Translations under genes and position numbers: made by a program
Notes under the pieces: model-generated
Databases searched by the model: none
The model's input: only the letters and a program-made list of their open reading frames with translations
Told to the model about the DNA's origin: nothing
Assembly: GCA_016926495.1 (NCBI GenBank)
Contig: JAFGOL010000225.1
Location: forward strand, 1 to 9,945
Direction of reading: 5' to 3'
Length of the DNA stretch: 9,945 bases
Origin: Oligoflexia bacterium
GTDB taxonomy: Bacteria; Bdellovibrionota; JAFGOL01
Shown here: in pieces, positions 6,685 through 9,945 of the stretch
Position numbering within the stretch: position 1 is the stretch's first letter
Layout: every line of letters starts with the position of its first letter

Positions 6685-7539
6685 ATGAGTATTTCGTCCA
6701 TATATCTTGACGCTTTTATTTCGGTCGCGAAAACCCTGAGCTTTTCACGGGCGGCAAAACAGCTTCATGTTACGCAGTCTGCGTTGTCGCAGAGAATAAA
6801 AAACCTTGAGGATGATTTGGGGCTGACCCTGTTTATAAGGAACCCTTCGGGTATCATACTTACCGAGTCGGGAGAGAGGCTTTTAAAGTACGCGCAGATA
6901 AGGGACGCGCTTGAGGAGGAAGCCCTTCATGACCTGGTCAGGGAAACCAAGGACGAACTGGCAGGTATAGTCAGGATTGCCGCTTACTCGTCAGTGTTGC
7001 GCTCGGTGATAATACCGTCCATGTCCAACCTGCTTTTTGCCAACCCCAAAATACAATGTCACTTTATTTGCGGAAGCATGGTGGAGCTTCCGGGTCTTCT
7101 GCAAAGGGCCGAAGTGGATTTTATCGTAATGGATTACGCCATGGAAAAAAGCAGCATAGAAAAAAAAGTACTGGGCACCGAAGAGTACGTGGTAATAAGC
7201 AGTAAAAAAACCACCTCCAGGGATGATATATATCTTGATAATAATCCTGATGATATGGCCACTGAAAATTTTATGCGTTTCCAGAAAAAACCCGTGAAAT
7301 ACAAAAGGTCATATATGTCCGACTGTTACGGTATTATTGACGGTGTTGTAAACGGCATAGGCAGGTCGGTAATGTCCAGGCACCTGGTTGACAGGAACCT
7401 TCCTGTCCGGATTGTGAAGGGTTTCAAACCCTATACACTTGATGTCGTGCTGCATTATAATTCCCAGCCTTTTTACACAAGGCTCCAGAAGGCCGTGATA
7501 GACGAGCTTACAAGAAACAGCAGCAAATTTTTAAAATAA
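6685..7539 (+). CDS. LysR-type transcriptional regulator, probable arginine/carbamoyl-phosphate regulator
   Basis: This 284-residue protein has the standard LysR layout. The N-terminal winged helix-turn-helix spans about 5-65: S19-F-S-R-A-A-K-Q-L-H-V-T-Q-S-A-L-S-Q-R-I-K, then LEDDLG and LF-x-R. A linker helix follows (about 66-90), then a periplasmic-binding-like effector domain (about 92-280). The SALSQRI recognition helix is like that of several LysR proteins, including the arginine/lysine regulator ArgP, but the effector domain is not recognisable as ArgP and no ligand can be named. It lies divergent from argG-argH-rocD and directly upstream of carA. By position, control of one or both is likely. 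No SD precedes the ATG (TTAATATACCTGTA). The frame closes upstream at TGA 6646-6648 with no ATG, GTG or TTG between, and the HTH sits at its normal distance, so the start is right despite the missing ribosome site. Confidence 0.9.
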   Translation: MSISSIYLDAFISVAKTLSFSRAAKQLHVTQSALSQRIKNLEDDLGLTLFIRNPSGIILTESGERLLKYAQIRDALEEEALHDLVRETKDELAGIVRIAAYSSVLRSVIIPSMSNLLFANPKIQCHFICGSMVELPGLLQRAEVDFIVMDYAMEKSSIEKKVLGTEEYVVISSKKTTSRDDIYLDNNPDDMATENFMRFQKKPVKYKRSYMSDCYGIIDGVVNGIGRSVMSRHLVDRNLPVRIVKGFKPYTLDVVLHYNSQPFYTRLQKAVIDELTRNSSKFLK

Positions 7540-7607
7540 TTAAAAAACCTGATTGAAAAGATTCTTGATTATGGTAAAAGTCACGGGAGGTTAAAGGGGT
7601 TGGTATA
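7540..7607 (+). other. Short lysR-carA gap with carA ribosome site, no clear promoter or terminator
   Basis: These 68 bases hold a good carA Shine-Dalgarno, AAAGGGG at 7593-7599, 8 bp before the ATG. A GGGAGG at 7585-7590 is too far away to serve. TTGAAA at 7553-7558 could be a -35 box but has no -10 at a suitable distance. A 5-bp AACCT/AGGTT pair (7546-7550 with 7588-7592) encloses a 37-base loop and is weak. There is no terminator after lysR, so lysR-carA-carB may be one transcript. Confidence 0.5.
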
Positions 7608-8717
7608 ATGCATCGAAAAGCGGTTCTTACCTTATCCAACGGTTCATGGCTCGAAGGGGAACTTATCGGCGCTCCGCTTATAAGTTCCGGGGAACTTGTT
7701 TTTACAACGGGCATGGTCGGCTATAATGAGGCAATCACGGACCCCTCGTTTTTCGGACAAATCCTTACTTTTTCCTATCCCCTTATAGGCAATTACGGGG
7801 TTCCCTTGATCGGGAAGGAAGGAAACGTCAACAGTGACGACGGTTTTGAGAGCCCCAGAATTCACGCTTCAGCCATAATTATTACCAGAGGCAGCGAAGA
7901 TGCCTATCACTGGAAAAAGGAAACTACCCTTGACAAGTGGCTTAAGTCACAGGGAGTTCCATGCCTTGTCGGTGTGGATACAAGGGAGCTTATTCATAAA
8001 ATAAGGGATTCAGAAAAACTGCTTGCCATCCTTACCCCGGATAAACCCGAAGGGCAAAGAATGCTTCACGAAAAATTTGCCGATCATGATCACAGGGAAT
8101 TTTTTGATCCGTCATTGTACGAAGTCATCTCCTGCGTTTCAACAAGGGAACGGAAAATATTCGGTAAGGGAAAAAAGCGCATCGCGCTTATAGATTGCGG
8201 TTTCAAGTGGAACATAATGAGAAATCTTCTGCGGTTTGAAAACGAGATAGAGCTTGTTCCGTGGGATTATGATTTTACAAAGATTGACTGTGACGCGTGG
8301 GTGATCAGCAACGGGCCCGGCGATCCACAGAATACCGGGGACCTTTTCAGGCGTGTCGCGGGTATATTGAAGGACGGTAAACCCTTGCTCGGTATTTGCA
8401 TGGGTAACCAGATACTTGCCCTTTCGGCAGGCGCTTCCACCAAGCGGCTGGTACACGGACACAGGGGCCATAACCAGCCTGTTTATCTTTTCGGTTCAAA
8501 AAAAGGGTATATGACCAGCCAGAATCACGGTTATGTTGTCACAAAGGAGTCCCTCCCGGAAGACTGGACACCGTGGTTTATAAACGCCAATGACGAAAGT
8601 ATAGAAGGCATACGCCACGTGGAAAAACCCTTCAGGGGCGTGCAGTTTCATCCCGAGGCCGCCGGAGGTCCCTGTGATACCCAGTGGATATTTTCGGAAT
8701 TTATAGGGAGTATATAG
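7608..8717 (+). CDS. carA: Carbamoyl-phosphate synthase small (glutaminase) subunit
   Basis: CarA hydrolyses glutamine and passes ammonia through a tunnel to CarB, which makes carbamoyl phosphate for citrulline and pyrimidines. The 369 residues have the two expected domains. The N-terminal CPSase small-chain domain (about 1-150) carries F32-[17 protein letters not shown] and SYPLIGNYG at 56-64. The class-I glutamine amidotransferase domain (about 190-369) carries NGPGDP at 235-240, the nucleophile C264 in [16 protein letters not shown] at 284-292, and the H348/E350 dyad in FHPE. All catalytic residues are present. The I-C-M-G-N-Q elbow has Asn where many bacterial CarA have His (GICLGHQ), and the segments G-M-V-G-Y and Y-P-L-I-G-N-Y-G also occur in the eukaryotic CAD/CPS1 enzymes. 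It begins 68 bp after lysR, and its TAG shares a base with the carB GTG, so the subunits are translationally coupled. Confidence 0.96.
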   Translation: MHRKAVLTLSNGSWLEGELIGAPLISSGELVFTTGMVGYNEAITDPSFFGQILTFSYPLIGNYGVPLIGKEGNVNSDDGFESPRIHASAIIITRGSEDAYHWKKETTLDKWLKSQGVPCLVGVDTRELIHKIRDSEKLLAILTPDKPEGQRMLHEKFADHDHREFFDPSLYEVISCVSTRERKIFGKGKKRIALIDCGFKWNIMRNLLRFENEIELVPWDYDFTKIDCDAWVISNGPGDPQNTGDLFRRVAGILKDGKPLLGICMGNQILALSAGASTKRLVHGHRGHNQPVYLFGSKKGYMTSQNHGYVVTKESLPEDWTPWFINANDESIEGIRHVEKPFRGVQFHPEAAGGPCDTQWIFSEFIGSI

Positions 8718-9945
8718 TGCAGGAGCTTAAAAAAGTTTTGGTACTGGGTTCGGGTGCCCTGTCAATAGGCCAGGCCGGGGAGTTTGATTATTCAGGCTCA
8801 CAGGCGCTTAAGGCGTTACAGGAAGAGGGCATTGACGCTGTACTTATAAATCCCAATATAGCTACAATACAGACCAGCACGCTGCCGGCGAAAAAAACAT
8901 ACCTTTACCCGGTAAACGCGCACTGGGTTGAAAAAGTAATAGACGCTGAAAGGCCGGACGGTATTATAGCGGGCTTTGGAGGCCAGACCGGGCTTAACTG
9001 CGTGCTTCAACTTGATGAAAAGGGTGTCCTTGAAAAATATAATGTCAGAAATCTGGGTACCAGTCTTAATTCCCTAAGGCTTACCGAGGACAGGGAGCTT
9101 TTTGCCAGAACAATGAATTCCATCAATGTTCCGATTCCTCCGAGCGCGGCTGTTACGAGCCTTAAAGAGGCAAAGAGGGTGGCAAAGGAAATCGGTTATC
9201 CTCTTATAATAAGGGCCGCATACGCGTTGGGCGGTCTGGGAAGCGGTTTTGCCTATAACGAGGAATACCTTGAAAAAATAGTCAGTAAAGCCCTTAATTT
9301 CAGTCCGCAGGTACTGCTTGAAAAGTCCCTTGAAGGCTGGAAGGAAGTTGAATACGAGGTAATGAGGGATAAGTCCGGTAATGTAATTACAATCTGTAAC
9401 ATGGAAAATATTGATCCTCTGGGTGTTCACACCGGGGATTCCATAGTGATAGCTCCAAGCCAGACCCTGAATGACAACGAGTACCAGATACTCAGGAACG
9501 CCTCCATTGATATAGTAAACAAGCTGGAAATAGTGGGTGAATGTAACGCGCAGTTTGCGCTCGATCCCTATTCAAACCGCTATTATGTGATCGAGGTAAA
9601 CGCCAGGTTGTCAAGGTCCAGCGCCCTGGCGAGCAAGGCCACGGGATATCCCATTGCGTATATAGCGGCCAAACTGGTACTGGGACATGAACTCCTTGAG
9701 CTTGATAACCCTGTTACTGGCAGTACAAGGGCTTTTTTCGAGCCTGCAATGGATTACGTGGTTGTCAAGATACCAAGGTGGGACCTTAAAAAATTCAGCG
9801 GAGCGTCCAGAAAACTGGGGTCTTCAATGAAGTCAGTGGGCGAGGTTATGTCGATAGGAAGGAACTTTGCCGAAACACTGCAAAAGGCAGTCAGGATGGC
9901 GTCAGAGAACGCCATAGGGCTTTCGGACCCCGCTTTTTACCGGAA
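8717..9945 (+). CDS. carB: Carbamoyl-phosphate synthase large subunit, N-terminal part, cut by window end
   Basis: The frame is open from a GTG at 8717-8719 to the window edge, 409 codons, roughly the first 40% of a protein of about 1,070 residues. The GTG shares its G with the carA TAG, and AGGGAG at 8705-8710 lies 6 bp upstream. The KKVLVLGSG nucleotide-binding start follows at once, so the start is secure. The visible part is the pre-ATP-grasp domain (1-120: [19 protein letters not shown] near 11-29, FGGQTGLNC near 87-95) and the first ATP-grasp domain, which makes carboxyphosphate. Motifs there include TEDRELF at 123-129, R166[27 protein letters not shown] at 236-242, and [20 protein letters not shown] near 291-310. 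Several spellings ([47 protein letters not shown]) match human CPS1/CAD-type enzymes better than E. coli CarB. The rest, including the second ATP-grasp and allosteric domains, lies outside the window. Confidence 0.97.
   Translation, partial: MQELKKVLVLGSGALSIGQAGEFDYSGSQALKALQEEGIDAVLINPNIATIQTSTLPAKKTYLYPVNAHWVEKVIDAERPDGIIAGFGGQTGLNCVLQLDEKGVLEKYNVRNLGTSLNSLRLTEDRELFARTMNSINVPIPPSAAVTSLKEAKRVAKEIGYPLIIRAAYALGGLGSGFAYNEEYLEKIVSKALNFSPQVLLEKSLEGWKEVEYEVMRDKSGNVITICNMENIDPLGVHTGDSIVIAPSQTLNDNEYQILRNASIDIVNKLEIVGECNAQFALDPYSNRYYVIEVNARLSRSSALASKATGYPIAYIAAKLVLGHELLELDNPVTGSTRAFFEPAMDYVVVKIPRWDLKKFSGASRKLGSSMKSVGEVMSIGRNFAETLQKAVRMASENAIGLSDPAFYR

Noticed and set aside
7604..7609. TATAAT as a carA -10 promoter box
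   Set aside because: It overlaps the carA start codon and has no matching -35. A transcript from it would begin inside the gene.
8139..8471. 110-codon - strand frame inside carA, and similar ones inside carB at 8816-9010 and 9074-9430
   Set aside because: All are antisense to highly conserved CarA/CarB coding sequence and have no independent support.

Overview
The window holds eight protein-coding genes packed almost without gaps, in three transcription units, and no RNA genes, mobile elements or CRISPR. The DNA is moderately AT-rich. Arginine is often AGG and isoleucine often ATA. Most genes start behind clear purine-rich Shine-Dalgarno (SD) sequences. The LysR-type regulator, the HD-GYP protein and bacterial-style promoters mark it as bacterial. 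The phylum cannot be fixed from the sequence: ArgH, CarA and CarB read like the Bacteroidetes/eukaryote-type versions of those enzymes, but the strong SD sites are not typical of Bacteroidetes. A less-studied lineage that shares or acquired these enzyme types is plausible.

Region 1 (1-2929, + strand) is a three-gene unit. It begins with the C-terminal part of a multi-pass membrane protein that looks like a GT87-type glycosyltransferase and runs off the left edge. An HD-GYP-type phosphohydrolase follows with a 4-bp stop/start overlap, then 9 bp later a protein with an N-terminal cyclic-nucleotide-binding domain and an unrecognised C-terminal two-thirds. The last two look like a signalling pair. 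The HD-GYP protein appears to lack one conserved metal-ligand aspartate.

Region 2 (2926-6551, - strand) is a tight argG-argH-rocD operon: argininosuccinate synthase, a short-form argininosuccinate lyase and ornithine delta-aminotransferase. The rocD stop and the stop of the convergent cyclic-nucleotide gene share one CTAG palindrome, so there is no intergenic space or terminator between the units.

Region 3 (6685-9945, + strand) is divergent from argG. It carries a LysR-type regulator, then carA and carB (carbamoyl-phosphate synthase small and large subunits; carB is cut by the right edge). The 133-bp divergent spacer contains promoter-like elements, two TATACTA repeats exactly 21 bp apart and a perfect 15-bp inverted repeat over the predicted lysR -10 box.

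Together, regions 2 and 3 form an arginine/ornithine module. CarAB makes carbamoyl phosphate, ArgG and ArgH turn citrulline into arginine and fumarate, and ornithine aminotransferase links ornithine to glutamate semialdehyde and proline. The LysR protein between them is the natural candidate regulator. The connecting enzyme, ornithine carbamoyltransferase, is not in the window.
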